A stretch of 17,794 nt of DNA, taken from positions 1-17,794 of the forward strand of contig CAZIGW010000034.1 of the NCBI GenBank assembly GCA_964538565.1, in the 5' to 3' direction. A program made the translations under genes and the position numbers. The number at the start of each line of letters is the position of its first letter. Position 1 is the first letter of the stretch. The notes under the pieces are model-generated. The model saw only the letters and a list, made by a program, of their open reading frames with translations. It had not been told where the DNA came from and did no database searches. Of this stretch, positions 1 through 8,343 are shown in pieces. The DNA comes from CAYVBN01 sp964538565. Lineage in GTDB: Bacteria; Pseudomonadota; Alphaproteobacteria; Rhizobiales; Xanthobacteraceae.

Positions 1-1
1 C

Positions 2-871
2 AAGCGCGGTGACGATGTGGTCGCCGTCTTCGTGGCGCCGGAGAAGCCCGGCCAGAAGGTCGATCCGCTGAAGGAGGCGGCGCTCGCCGCCGGCCTCCCG
101 GTGCATCAGCCCGCCTCCTATCGCAAGCCCGAGGTGTGGGAGGAGTTTCGCGCGCTCAAACCGGACCTCCAGGTCATGGCCTATGTGACGCTGTTCGTGC
201 CGGAGGAATTCCTCAATATCCCGACCAAGGGCTCGATCCAGTACCATCCGTCGCTGCTGCCGAAATACCGCGGGCCGAGCTCGATCAACTGGCCGATCAT
301 CAAGGGCGAGACGGAAACCGGTCTTTCGATCTTCTGGCCCGACAACGGGCTCGATACCGGCGACATCCTTCTCCAGAAGAAGACTTCGATCGGTCCCGAC
401 GACTCGCTCGGCTCCGTCTATTTCGACCGGCTGTTCCCGATGGGCGTCGAGGCGATGCTGGAGGCCGTGGATCTCGTCAAGGCCGGCAAGGCGCCGCGCA
501 TCAAGCAGGACGAGAGCCAGGCGAGCTACGAAGGCTGGTGCTCGGCCGACAATGCCCACATCGACTGGGGCAAGCCGTGGCAGCAGATCCACAATCTGAT
601 CCGCGGCTGCAATCCGGCTCCCGGCGCCTGGACGACGCTCAACGGCGCGAAGCTGCAGATCTTCGAATCCAGGCCGCTGCCGGCGCGCGACCCGAAGGGA
701 ATCGCCGGCAAGATGGGCGAGGTCGTGGCCGTCGAAGCCGACGGCTTCACGGTCGCCTGCGCCGACGGCCGCATCAAGGTCCTGCGCGTGAAGCCGGCCG
801 ACGGCGGCAAGGTCGGCGCCGGGGATTTCGCCGCCACCGCCAATCTCGCACCGGGTACGAGACTCGTCTGA
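2..871 (+). CDS. 10-formyltetrahydrofolate-dependent formyltransferase/hydrolase, 5'-truncated by window edge
   Basis: The frame is open from base 2 to the TGA at 869-871. The codons before the GTG at 17 (K-R-G-D-D-V-V) continue the protein, so the true start lies left of the window. The formyltransferase signature HPSLLPKYRG begins at 245 and is followed by a DNGLDTGD motif; these carry the usual catalytic His and Asp. The later segments LFPMGVEAMLEAV, SYEGW and IHNLIRGCNPAPGAWT match the order seen in the N-terminal 10-formyl-THF hydrolase domain of ALDH1L1 more than Met-tRNA formyltransferase. The residue two before the His is Gln, where Fmt has Asn and, as I recall, ALDH1L1 has Ile. There is no aldehyde-dehydrogenase domain: translation ends after the C-terminal OB-like part. 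The next gene, fhs, makes 10-formyl-THF, so a cytosolic folate role fits. I am confident of the fold; hydrolase versus transferase is inference. Confidence 0.85.
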   Translation, partial: KRGDDVVAVFVAPEKPGQKVDPLKEAALAAGLPVHQPASYRKPEVWEEFRALKPDLQVMAYVTLFVPEEFLNIPTKGSIQYHPSLLPKYRGPSSINWPIIKGETETGLSIFWPDNGLDTGDILLQKKTSIGPDDSLGSVYFDRLFPMGVEAMLEAVDLVKAGKAPRIKQDESQASYEGWCSADNAHIDWGKPWQQIHNLIRGCNPAPGAWTTLNGAKLQIFESRPLPARDPKGIAGKMGEVVAVEADGFTVACADGRIKVLRVKPADGGKVGAGDFAATANLAPGTRLV

Positions 872-881
872 TTTCTTTGTG

Positions 882-886
882 AAAGG
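882..886 (+). promoter_or_regulatory. Ribosome binding site deciding the fhs start
   Basis: AAAGG lies ten bases before the ATG at 897 and downstream of the in-frame GTG at 879. It therefore supports the ATG and argues against the longer reading. Confidence 0.5.
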
Positions 887-896
887 TCACATCCCT

Positions 897-2630
897 ATGC
901 CCGCTTCGCCCCAGATCAAAGCCCAGGCCGAGATGTCCTCCTCGCAACATGCGAATCCGAAGTCGGACATCGAGATCGCCCAGGCCGCCAAGAAGCGTCC
1001 GATTCTCGAGATCGCGCGCGAGCGTCTCGGCATCGCTGCGGAAAATCTCGAGCCCTACGGCCACTACAAGGCCAAGGTGTCGATGGACTACATCCGCTCG
1101 CTCAAGGATCGGCCGAACGGCAAGCTGATCCTCGTGTCGGCGATCTCGCCGACGACGGCGGGCGAGGGCAAGACCACGACCACGGTCGGCCTCACCGACG
1201 CGCTCAACCACATCGGCAAGAAGGCGATGTTGTGCCTGCGCGAGCCGAGCCTCGGCCCGTGCTTCGGCATGAAGGGCGGCGCGGCCGGCGGCGGATACGC
1301 GCAGGTGGTGCCGATGGAGGATATCAACCTCCACTTCACCGGCGACTTCCACGCCATCGGCACCGCGCACAACCTGCTCGCTGCGCTGATCGACAACCAC
1401 ATCTACTGGGGCAACGCACTCGGCATCGACGGGCGACGCGTCACCTGGCGACGCGCGATCGATATGAACGACCGCTCGCTGCGCCAGATCGTGTCCTCGC
1501 TCGGCGGGGTCGCCAACGGCTTCCCGCGCGAGGACGGTTTCGACATCACGGTGGCCTCCGAGGTGATGGCGATCTTCTGCCTTGCCCGGGACCTCGAGGA
1601 CCTCAAGGCGCGCCTCGCCAACATCATCTTCGGCTACACGCGCGACCGCAAACCGGTGCGCGCCGGCGATCTCAAGGCGCAGGGCCCGATGGCGGCGCTG
1701 CTCAAGGACGCACTCGCGCCCAATCTGGTGCAGACGCTGGAGGGGACGCCGGCCTTCATCCACGGCGGTCCGTTCGCCAACATCGCACACGGCTGCAACT
1801 CGGTGCTGGCAACCACGACGGCGCTCAAGCTCGCCGACTACGTGGTGACCGAGGCGGGCTTCGGCGCCGACCTCGGCGGCGAGAAGTTCCTCGACATCAA
1901 GTGCCGCAAGACCGGGCTCGCGCCCGACGCGGTGGTGCTCGTTGCCACCATCCGGGCGCTGAAGATGCACGGCGGCGTCAAGAAGGAGGATCTCAAGACC
2001 GAGAACCTCAAGGCGCTCGAAGCCGGCATGTCGAATCTCGCACGCCACATCGAGAACGTGCAGAAGTTCGGGCTCGTCCCGGTCGTCTCCATCAATCGCT
2101 TCAGCGCCGATACCGCGGCCGAGGTCGATTTCGTCAAGTCGGCCTGCGCCAAGCTCGGCGTCGAAGCCTACATGGCGGACCATTGGGCCGAGGGCGGCAA
2201 GGGCGCCGCCGAGGTCGCGCGCGCCGTCGTCAGGGTGGCCGACAGCGGCAAGAGCAAGCTCAAGCTGCTCTATCCGGACGAGATGCCGTTGCTCGAGAAG
2301 ATCCGCACCATCGCCCGCGAGATCTATCGGGCCAAGGACATTTCGGCCGAAAAGTCGGTGCGCGACCAGCTCGCCTCGTTCGAGGCCATGGGCTACGGCA
2401 AGCTGCCGGTCTGCATCGCCAAGACGCAGTACAGCTTCTCCACGAACGCGGACTTGAAAGGCGCGCCGGTCGATCACATCGTACCGGTGCGCGAGGTGCG
2501 CCTGGCCGCAGGCGCGGAGTTCGTGGTGGCGATCTGCGGGGACATCATGACGATGCCGGGCCTGCCGAAGGTGCCGGCCGCCGACGCGATCGACATCGAC
2601 GCCGACGGCCGCATCGTCGGGCTGTTCTGA
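897..2630 (+). CDS. fhs: Formate--tetrahydrofolate ligase
   Basis: This enzyme (10-formyl-THF synthetase, EC 6.3.4.3) uses ATP to join formate to tetrahydrofolate. The 577-residue product has SDIEIAQAA near residue 23, the P-loop TTAGEGKTTTT at 86-96, and the family block EPSLGPCFGMKGGAAGGG around 120, continuing to the usual C-terminus ending MPGLPKVPAADAIDIDADG. I chose ATG 897 because AAAGG at 882-886 lies ten bases before it; an in-frame GTG at 879 has no such site. Another ATG at 933 would give 565 residues, nearer the usual ~557, so the first dozen residues are uncertain. It begins 25 bases after the formyltransferase stop and 51 bases precede the formate dehydrogenase genes, so all four are probably one transcript. 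It charges formate into folate for purine, serine and formyl-methionine synthesis, or for C1 assimilation. Confidence 0.96.
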   Translation: MPASPQIKAQAEMSSSQHANPKSDIEIAQAAKKRPILEIARERLGIAAENLEPYGHYKAKVSMDYIRSLKDRPNGKLILVSAISPTTAGEGKTTTTVGLTDALNHIGKKAMLCLREPSLGPCFGMKGGAAGGGYAQVVPMEDINLHFTGDFHAIGTAHNLLAALIDNHIYWGNALGIDGRRVTWRRAIDMNDRSLRQIVSSLGGVANGFPREDGFDITVASEVMAIFCLARDLEDLKARLANIIFGYTRDRKPVRAGDLKAQGPMAALLKDALAPNLVQTLEGTPAFIHGGPFANIAHGCNSVLATTTALKLADYVVTEAGFGADLGGEKFLDIKCRKTGLAPDAVVLVATIRALKMHGGVKKEDLKTENLKALEAGMSNLARHIENVQKFGLVPVVSINRFSADTAAEVDFVKSACAKLGVEAYMADHWAEGGKGAAEVARAVVRVADSGKSKLKLLYPDEMPLLEKIRTIAREIYRAKDISAEKSVRDQLASFEAMGYGKLPVCIAKTQYSFSTNADLKGAPVDHIVPVREVRLAAGAEFVVAICGDIMTMPGLPKVPAADAIDIDADGRIVGLF

Positions 2631-2681
2631 GGACCACAACACCAGCCGGGATCGCGCCCAACGGCCGTCCTCGAGGGTCTG

Positions 2682-4415
2682 ATGATGGACGCCATGGATA
2701 CCCAAAGTCCTCCCGGCTCCGGCCGCGGATCTGGTCCCGGGCGTGAACGCAGGCGCGCCGGCCGGACCCCCAAGGGACGGCAGGTCGACCCGACCGCGCT
2801 CGCCGAAGTTCGCGCGCTGCTTGGCGAGCGTCCGCGCCGGCGCGACCTCCTGATCGAGCATCTGCACCTGATCCAGGATCGCTACGGTCACCTCTCGGCG
2901 GCGCATCTTGCCGCGCTCGCCGCCGAAATGAAGCTGGCGCTGGCGGAGGTGTACGAGGTCGCGACGTTCTACGCCCACTTCGACGTGGTGAAGGACGGCC
3001 CGCCGCCGCCGGCCATCACGGTGCGCGTGTGCGACAGCCTGTCGTGCGCCATGGCGGGCTCCGACCGATTGATCGAGGAACTGTCCGGCAGGCTCGGGCC
3101 GGGCGTGCGCGTCCTGCGCGCGCCATGCATGGGCGCGTGCGACCACGCGCCAGCCTGCGCGGTCGGCCATGTGCAGGTCGCGCAAGCCGATCTCGACAGG
3201 GTGGTGACCTCGATCGCCAAGGGCACGCATGCGCATGCGTACCCGACGAGCCGCGATTTCGATGCGTATCAAAAGGATGGCGGCTACGCGCTCCTGCGAT
3301 CGATCCTCGGCGGGGCACGCACGCGCGAGAGCGTCATCCAGGCGGTGAGCGACGCCAATCTGCGCGGCCTCGGCGGCGCCGGATTCCCGACCGGCCGGAA
3401 ATGGTCGCTGGTGCGTGCCGAACCGGCGCCGCGCCTGATGGCCGTCAACGCCGACGAGGGCGAGCCCGGCACCTTCAAGGATCGCTACTATCTCGAACGC
3501 AATCCGCATCGCTTTCTCGAAGGCCTGCTGATCGCCGCCTGGGTGGTCGAGGCGCAGGAGGTCTTCATCTATCTGCGCGACGAATACCCGGACATTCGTC
3601 TGATGCTGGTCGAGGAGATGGCGAAGGTCGAGGCCGCGGGCCTTGCCTCGCACACCAAGCTGCATCTGCGGCGCGGCGCCGGGGCGTACATCTGCGGCGA
3701 AGAATCCGCGATGATCGAGAGCATCGAGGGCAAGCGCGGCCTGCCGCGCCATCGTCCGCCCTACGTGGCGCAGGTCGGGATCTTCGGCCGGCCGACGCTG
3801 GTGCAGAATGTCGAGACGCTGTTCTGGGTGCCCGACATCATCGAGCGCGGCGCCGCCTGGTTCGCCTCGCACGGCCGGCGCGACCGCAAGGGGCTGCGCA
3901 GCTTCTCGGTCTCCGGCCGGGTCAGGGACCCGGGCGTCAAGCTCGCGCCCGCCGGCATCACCGCGCGCGAACTGATCGACGAATTCTGCGGCGGCATGGC
4001 ACCCGGCCACACGTTCAAGGCCTATCTGCCGGGCGGCGCCTCGGGCGGCATCCTGCCGGCGTCGATGGCCGACCTGCCGCTCGACTTCGGCACGCTCGAG
4101 CCGTACGGCTGCTTCGTAGGGTCGCACGCGGTTGTGGTCCTGTCGGACCAGGACGACATGAAGGCGGTGGCTCTCAACCTCATGCGCTTCTTCGAGGACG
4201 AGAGTTGCGGCCAATGCACGCCCTGCCGTGTCGGCACCGAGAAGGCGGCCAAGCTGATGGCGGGCGGCCCCTGGAACGAGGCGCTGCTGACGGAACTGTC
4301 GAACGCGATGCGCGACGCTTCCATCTGTGGTCTCGGGCAGGCGGCCTCGAACCCGCTGGTCTCGGTATTAAAATACTTCCGCGACGATCTGTTGAAGCCG
4401 CTCGGGACGTGGTGA
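2682..4415 (+). CDS. fdsB: NAD-dependent formate dehydrogenase beta subunit, fused NuoE-NuoF type
   Basis: This diaphorase subunit passes electrons from the formate-oxidising alpha subunit to NAD+ through FMN. The 577-residue protein joins two domains that many bacteria encode separately as FdsG and FdsB. Residues ~35-180 are NuoE-like, with [2Fe-2S] ligands C117, C122, C149 and C153. Residues ~200-577 are NuoF-like, with the NAD/FMN motifs GLGGAGFPTGRKW (from 229) and NADEGEPGTFKDR (from 256), GAGAYICGEESA (from 332), and [4Fe-4S] ligands C509, C512, C515 and C549. The first ~33 residues are basic, Pro/Gly-rich and look disordered. GAGGG just upstream fits the ATGATG at 2682/2685. The fused form resembles the tungsten Fdh1 of Methylobacterium. 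The alpha subunit follows after 57 bases. The family is certain; whether the enzyme is called Fds or Fdh1 is naming. Confidence 0.93.
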   Translation: MMDAMDTQSPPGSGRGSGPGRERRRAGRTPKGRQVDPTALAEVRALLGERPRRRDLLIEHLHLIQDRYGHLSAAHLAALAAEMKLALAEVYEVATFYAHFDVVKDGPPPPAITVRVCDSLSCAMAGSDRLIEELSGRLGPGVRVLRAPCMGACDHAPACAVGHVQVAQADLDRVVTSIAKGTHAHAYPTSRDFDAYQKDGGYALLRSILGGARTRESVIQAVSDANLRGLGGAGFPTGRKWSLVRAEPAPRLMAVNADEGEPGTFKDRYYLERNPHRFLEGLLIAAWVVEAQEVFIYLRDEYPDIRLMLVEEMAKVEAAGLASHTKLHLRRGAGAYICGEESAMIESIEGKRGLPRHRPPYVAQVGIFGRPTLVQNVETLFWVPDIIERGAAWFASHGRRDRKGLRSFSVSGRVRDPGVKLAPAGITARELIDEFCGGMAPGHTFKAYLPGGASGGILPASMADLPLDFGTLEPYGCFVGSHAVVVLSDQDDMKAVALNLMRFFEDESCGQCTPCRVGTEKAAKLMAGGPWNEALLTELSNAMRDASICGLGQAASNPLVSVLKYFRDDLLKPLGTW

Positions 4416-4472
4416 GCTGTGTGAAGCCCGCAGCGACCGAGCGAACAACGCGCCCGAACCGGGGGTGAGCCG

Positions 4473-7265
4473 ATGAGCAAGACGAACGGCCAAGGTCAGA
4501 CCATCACGTTCACCCTCGACGGCCAGGAGGTCGAGGCGAGCGCGGACGAGACCATCTTCCGGGTGGCGCGCCGCTACGGAATCAAGCTGCCGCACCTGTG
4601 CTACCTGCCCAAGCCGGGTTACCGGCCGGACGGAAATTGCCGCGTCTGCATGGTGGAGATCGAAGGCGAGCGCGTGCTTGCGGCGAGCTGCATCCGCAAG
4701 CCGACGCCGGGCATGAAGGTCAGGACGCAGACCGACCGTGCCGTCACCGCGCGCCGAATGGTGGCGGAGCTTCTGCTCGCCGATCAGCCGGAGCGGTCGG
4801 TCGCGCACGATCCCGAGTCGGAATTGTGGAAGATCGTCGACCGGCAGAAGCTGACAAAGGGGCGCTTTCCGACCGACGCGCGTCCCGAGCCCGACCGTAG
4901 CCACCCGGCGATGGCGGTCAATCTCGACGCCTGCATCCACTGCAATCTCTGCGTCCGCGCGTGCCGCGAGGTGCAGGTCAACGACGTCATCGGCATGGCG
5001 GGTCGCGGGCACAAGGCCAAGATCGTGTTCGACTTCGACGATCCGATGGGCGCCTCGACCTGCGTCGCCTGCGGGGAGTGCGTGCAGGCATGCCCGACCG
5101 GCGCGCTGATGCCGGCCTCGGTGGTCGACGAGAACAACGTGCGCACGGGATTCGCCGACCGCACGGTCGACAGCGTCTGCCCCTATTGCGGGGTCGGCTG
5201 CCAGCTCACATACCACATCAAGAACGACAAGCTCCTGTACGTGACCGGCCGCAACGGACCCTCGAACGAGAACCGCCTATGCGTGAAGGGCCGGTTCGGC
5301 TTCGACTACGTGCACAACCCGCAGCGGCTGCTGATTCCGATGATCCGCAAGGACGGCGTGCCGAAGATTCCGCACGAGCAGATCGATCCCCTGAACCCCT
5401 GGACGCATTTCCGTCCGGCGACCTGGGACGAGGCGCTCGACCGCGCCGCCGCCGGCCTCAGGGCGATCCGCGACCGCGACGGACCCGCGGCGCTCGCCGG
5501 GTTCGGCTCCGCCAAGGGCTCGAACGAGGAGGCCTATCTGTTCCAGAAGCTGGTCCGCACCGGCTTCGGCACCAACAACGTCGACCACTGCACGCGGCTG
5601 TGCCACGCCTCGTCGGTCGCCGCCCTGATGGAGGGCATCGGTTCGGGCGCCGTGTCGGCGAGTTTCAACCAGTGCAAGAACGCGGAAGTCATCGTGGTGA
5701 TCGGCGCCAACCCGACCGAGAACCATCCGGTCGCCGCCACCTACTTCAAGCAGGCGGCGAAGCGCGGCGCTCAGCTCATCGTCATGGATCCGCGCGGCCA
5801 GGCGCTCAAGCGCCACGCGACGCACATGCTGCAGTTCAAGAACGGCACCGACGTCGCGATGCTCAACGGCATCCTGAGCACGATCGTCAACGAGAAGCTA
5901 TACGACGAGCAGTACGTCCAGACCTACGTCGAGGGCTTCGATCAGTTCGCCGAGACCGTGAAGGATTTCACGGCCGAGGAGATGGCGCCGATCTGCGGCA
6001 TCGACGCCGACGTGCTGCGCACGGTGGCGCGCAAGTTCGCGCGCGCCAAGTCGGCGATCATCTTCTGGGGCATGGGGGTGTCGCAGCATACCCATGGCAC
6101 CGACAACGCACGCTGCCTGATCGCGCTCGCGCTTATCACCGGGCAGATCGGCCGGCCCGGCACCGGGCTGCACCCGCTGCGCGGCCAGAACAACGTGCAG
6201 GGCGCATCGGACGCCGGCCTGATTCCGATGTTCTTCCCCGACTACAAGTCGGTCGAGGCGCCGGAGATCCGCGAGAAATACGAGAAGGCGTGGGGCACCA
6301 AGCTCGATCCCAAGAAGGGCCTCACGGTGGTCGAGATCATGGACGCGATCCACGCCAACGTGATCAAGGGCATGTACATCATGGGCGAGAACCCCGCGAT
6401 GTCCGACCCCGACCTCAATCACGCCCGCCAGGCGCTCGCGCATCTCGAACATCTCGTCGTGCAGGATCTCTTCCTCACCGAGACCGCCTGCTACGCCGAC
6501 GTGGTGCTGCCCGCCTCGGCCTGGCCCGAGAAGGACGGCACGGTCACCAACACCAATCGCCAGGTGCAGATGGGTCGCCAGGCGCTGCCGCTGCCTGGCC
6601 AGGCGAAGCACGACTGGTGGCTGATCCAGGAGATCGGCCGCCGCATCGGGCTGCCGTGGAACTACCAGCATCCGAGCGAAATCTACGCCGAGATGGCGTC
6701 GCTGATGCCTTCGCTCGACAACATCTCGTGGGAGCGCATCGCCCGAGAAAGCTCGGTCACCTATCCGGCCGATGCGCCTGACAAGCCCGGACGCGACGTG
6801 GTGTTCGACAAGGGCTTTCCGCGGCCCGGTGGCTTCGGCAAGCTGGTCGCCGCCAAGCTCCAGCCGCCCGATGAGGTGCCGGACGAGGAGTATCCGTTCA
6901 TTCTCACCACCGGCCGCCAGCTCGAGCATTGGCACACCGGCGCGATGACGCGACGTGCCCGCGTGCTCGACGCGATCGAGCCTTCGGCGACCGCAGCGGT
7001 CTCGCGCGGGACGATCGCCAGGCTCGGCATCAAGCCGGGCGACATGGTCCGGGTCACGACCCGCCGCGGCACCGTCGAACTCGCCGCGCGCCAGGACGAC
7101 GCGATCCCGGACGGCGTCGTGTTCATCCCGTTCGCCTACGTGGAGGCGGCCGCCAACCTGCTGACCAATCCGAAGCTCGATCCGTTCGGCAAGATTCCGG
7201 AATTCAAGTTCGCCGCCGCCCGCGTCGAGCCGGCGAGGGAGGCGGCGCGCGAAGCCGCGGAGTAG
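4473..7265 (+). CDS. fdsA: NAD-dependent formate dehydrogenase alpha subunit (Mo/W-bis-MGD)
   Basis: This is the catalytic subunit oxidising formate to CO2 in the cytoplasm; I see no Tat or Sec signal. The 930 residues run in order: a NuoG-like [2Fe-2S] domain (C43, C56, C59, C73), two [4Fe-4S] sets (C154, C157, C160, C164 and C197, C200, C203, C207), then the molybdopterin oxidoreductase domain with its own cluster ligands C236, C239, C243 and C270. The active-site motif RLCHASSVA puts Cys377 next to His378, so this is a cysteine enzyme and not a selenocysteine one. Residues 74-153 contain no cysteine, so NuoG's His-ligated cluster motif is absent. The C-terminal molydopterin-dinucleotide binding part carries LTTGRQLEHWHTGAMTRR. 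A purine-rich GGGGGTGAG precedes the ATG. No FdhD/FdsC sulfurtransferase or FdsD gene follows; downstream genes face the other way. Mo versus W cannot be told. Confidence 0.95.
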   Translation: MSKTNGQGQTITFTLDGQEVEASADETIFRVARRYGIKLPHLCYLPKPGYRPDGNCRVCMVEIEGERVLAASCIRKPTPGMKVRTQTDRAVTARRMVAELLLADQPERSVAHDPESELWKIVDRQKLTKGRFPTDARPEPDRSHPAMAVNLDACIHCNLCVRACREVQVNDVIGMAGRGHKAKIVFDFDDPMGASTCVACGECVQACPTGALMPASVVDENNVRTGFADRTVDSVCPYCGVGCQLTYHIKNDKLLYVTGRNGPSNENRLCVKGRFGFDYVHNPQRLLIPMIRKDGVPKIPHEQIDPLNPWTHFRPATWDEALDRAAAGLRAIRDRDGPAALAGFGSAKGSNEEAYLFQKLVRTGFGTNNVDHCTRLCHASSVAALMEGIGSGAVSASFNQCKNAEVIVVIGANPTENHPVAATYFKQAAKRGAQLIVMDPRGQALKRHATHMLQFKNGTDVAMLNGILSTIVNEKLYDEQYVQTYVEGFDQFAETVKDFTAEEMAPICGIDADVLRTVARKFARAKSAIIFWGMGVSQHTHGTDNARCLIALALITGQIGRPGTGLHPLRGQNNVQGASDAGLIPMFFPDYKSVEAPEIREKYEKAWGTKLDPKKGLTVVEIMDAIHANVIKGMYIMGENPAMSDPDLNHARQALAHLEHLVVQDLFLTETACYADVVLPASAWPEKDGTVTNTNRQVQMGRQALPLPGQAKHDWWLIQEIGRRIGLPWNYQHPSEIYAEMASLMPSLDNISWERIARESSVTYPADAPDKPGRDVVFDKGFPRPGGFGKLVAAKLQPPDEVPDEEYPFILTTGRQLEHWHTGAMTRRARVLDAIEPSATAAVSRGTIARLGIKPGDMVRVTTRRGTVELAARQDDAIPDGVVFIPFAYVEAAANLLTNPKLDPFGKIPEFKFAAARVEPAREAAREAAE

Positions 7266-7292
7266 GGTGGCCGGGCGCGGCAGGCGGCTTTC

Positions 7293-7330
7293 GGCGAGGG
7301 CGTGAGGACTCACGCATGCTTTCCCTCGCC
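7293..7330 (+). terminator. Inverted repeat after formate dehydrogenase, possible terminator
   Basis: GGCGAGGG (7293-7300) pairs with CCCTCGCC (7323-7330), and CGTGA (7301-7305) pairs with TCACG (7310-7314) across a four-base loop, with an eight-base bulge on the right arm. It sits 28 bases past the formate dehydrogenase stop, between converging genes. There is no T-run, so a factor-independent terminator is not proven; an RNA-stabilising 3' hairpin is equally possible. Confidence 0.4.
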
Positions 7331-7485
7331 TTCGGACGCCACATCCCCGGCGCTTCGTTCCGACTTCCCCCGCAAGGGACGGCGATTCAAGGGCTTGGCG
7401 GGCGCAAGAACAAAGGAACGGCCAGTCCAGTGTGTCGGTGAGAGCAGGCGCGCTACTTGGCCGGCAAAGGTCCCGGCGAGTCGGG
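7331..7485. other. Remaining convergent intergenic stretch, no gene seen
   Basis: This separates the + strand formate genes from the end of the - strand ABC operon. Short frames exist but show no start context or recognisable protein. The motif GCTACTTG occurs both at about 7452 and again at about 7485 at the permease stop, suggesting a small tail duplication. Parts of it read like generic Hyphomicrobiales intergenic repeat sequence, which I cannot verify. Confidence 0.4.
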
Positions 7486-8343
7486 CTACTTGACGGCGCC
7501 GACGGTGAACCCCGCCACGAACCGGTCGACGAAGAAGTTGTAGATGATCGCGATCGGCACGCTGGCGATCAGGCAGGCCGCCATCATCGAGCCCCAGAAA
7601 TAGACGTCGCCGCGCACCAGGAACGTCGGCACGCCGACGCTGACCGTGTAGCTCGATGACGAGGTGATGAAGGTGACGCCGTAGACGAACTCCTGCGTCA
7701 CCAGTGTGAACGCGAAGATCACCGCGGTGAGCATGCCGGCGAGCGAGATCGGCATCACCACCTTGACGAAGGCGCCGAAGCGGCTGAGTCCGTCGATCAT
7801 GGCGGCGTCCTCGAGATCGCGCGGGATCGCCTTGAAGAACCCCATCAGCAGCCAGGTGCAGAACGGCACCGTGAAGCTCGGATAGACGAGGATCAGCGAC
7901 CATAGCGAATCCTGCAGCCCGAGCGTCGCGATGATGCGCGAGAACGGGATGAACAGGATGGTCGGCGGCACCAGGTAGGTGAGAAAGATCGCGACCCCGA
8001 GCGTCTGCGCCCAGCGTCCGGTCATGCGCGCCAGCGCGTAGCCGGCCGGCACAGCCAGCAGGAGCGTGATCGCCACGACGGCGAGCCCGACAAATCCCGT
8101 GTTGATCAGCCACTGCACGTACTGCGTATCGTTGAATAGGACCGCGAGATGGTGCAGCGTCGGCGGATCATTGAACAGATACGGATTGTTCGCGGTGTTG
8201 TAGAGATCGCGCGTCGTCTTGAAGGTGGTGATCACCATCCAGTAGAACGGAAACGCCAGGAAGGTGACGAAGAACACCAGAATGGCGGCGTGTCCGATCC
8301 GGCCGCCGATGCGCCGCGCGCGTCCCATGCCCGGAGTCATCAT
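7486..8343 (-). CDS. ABC importer permease, MalG/UgpE-type
   Basis: This is an inner-membrane permease of a binding-protein-dependent importer. The 285 residues show about six hydrophobic segments. The cytoplasmic EAA loop that docks on the ATPase reads EDAAMIDGLSRFGAFVKVVMP, here with D in place of the first A of EAA. The N-terminal part 'FPFYWMVITTFKT' is characteristic of the MalG class. I start it at ATG 8343: this ATG overlaps the upstream permease's TGA as ATGA, and GGAGGT sits four bases before it. A longer frame to 8370 would overlap the neighbour by 31 bases without benefit. It is the last gene of the binding protein-ATPase-permease-permease operon. The substrate is not readable from the permease; sugars, polyols and glycerol-3-phosphate are the family's range. 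Confidence 0.93.
   Translation of the reverse strand: MMTPGMGRARRIGGRIGHAAILVFFVTFLAFPFYWMVITTFKTTRDLYNTANNPYLFNDPPTLHHLAVLFNDTQYVQWLINTGFVGLAVVAITLLLAVPAGYALARMTGRWAQTLGVAIFLTYLVPPTILFIPFSRIIATLGLQDSLWSLILVYPSFTVPFCTWLLMGFFKAIPRDLEDAAMIDGLSRFGAFVKVVMPISLAGMLTAVIFAFTLVTQEFVYGVTFITSSSSYTVSVGVPTFLVRGDVYFWGSMMAACLIASVPIAIIYNFFVDRFVAGFTVGAVK

Noticed and set aside
774..4214. A minus-strand open frame of 1146 codons.
   Set aside because: It is antisense to fhs and the formate dehydrogenase beta gene, is rich in Arg/Ala/His/Asp without any domain, and is a mirror effect of high third-position GC.
5601..5625. A possible selenocysteine at the formate dehydrogenase active site.
   Set aside because: The codon is TGC for cysteine within RLCHASS; no in-frame TGA occurs.
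5898..7313. A minus-strand open frame of 471 codons.
   Set aside because: It is antisense to the formate dehydrogenase alpha gene and has low-complexity composition with no recognisable motif.
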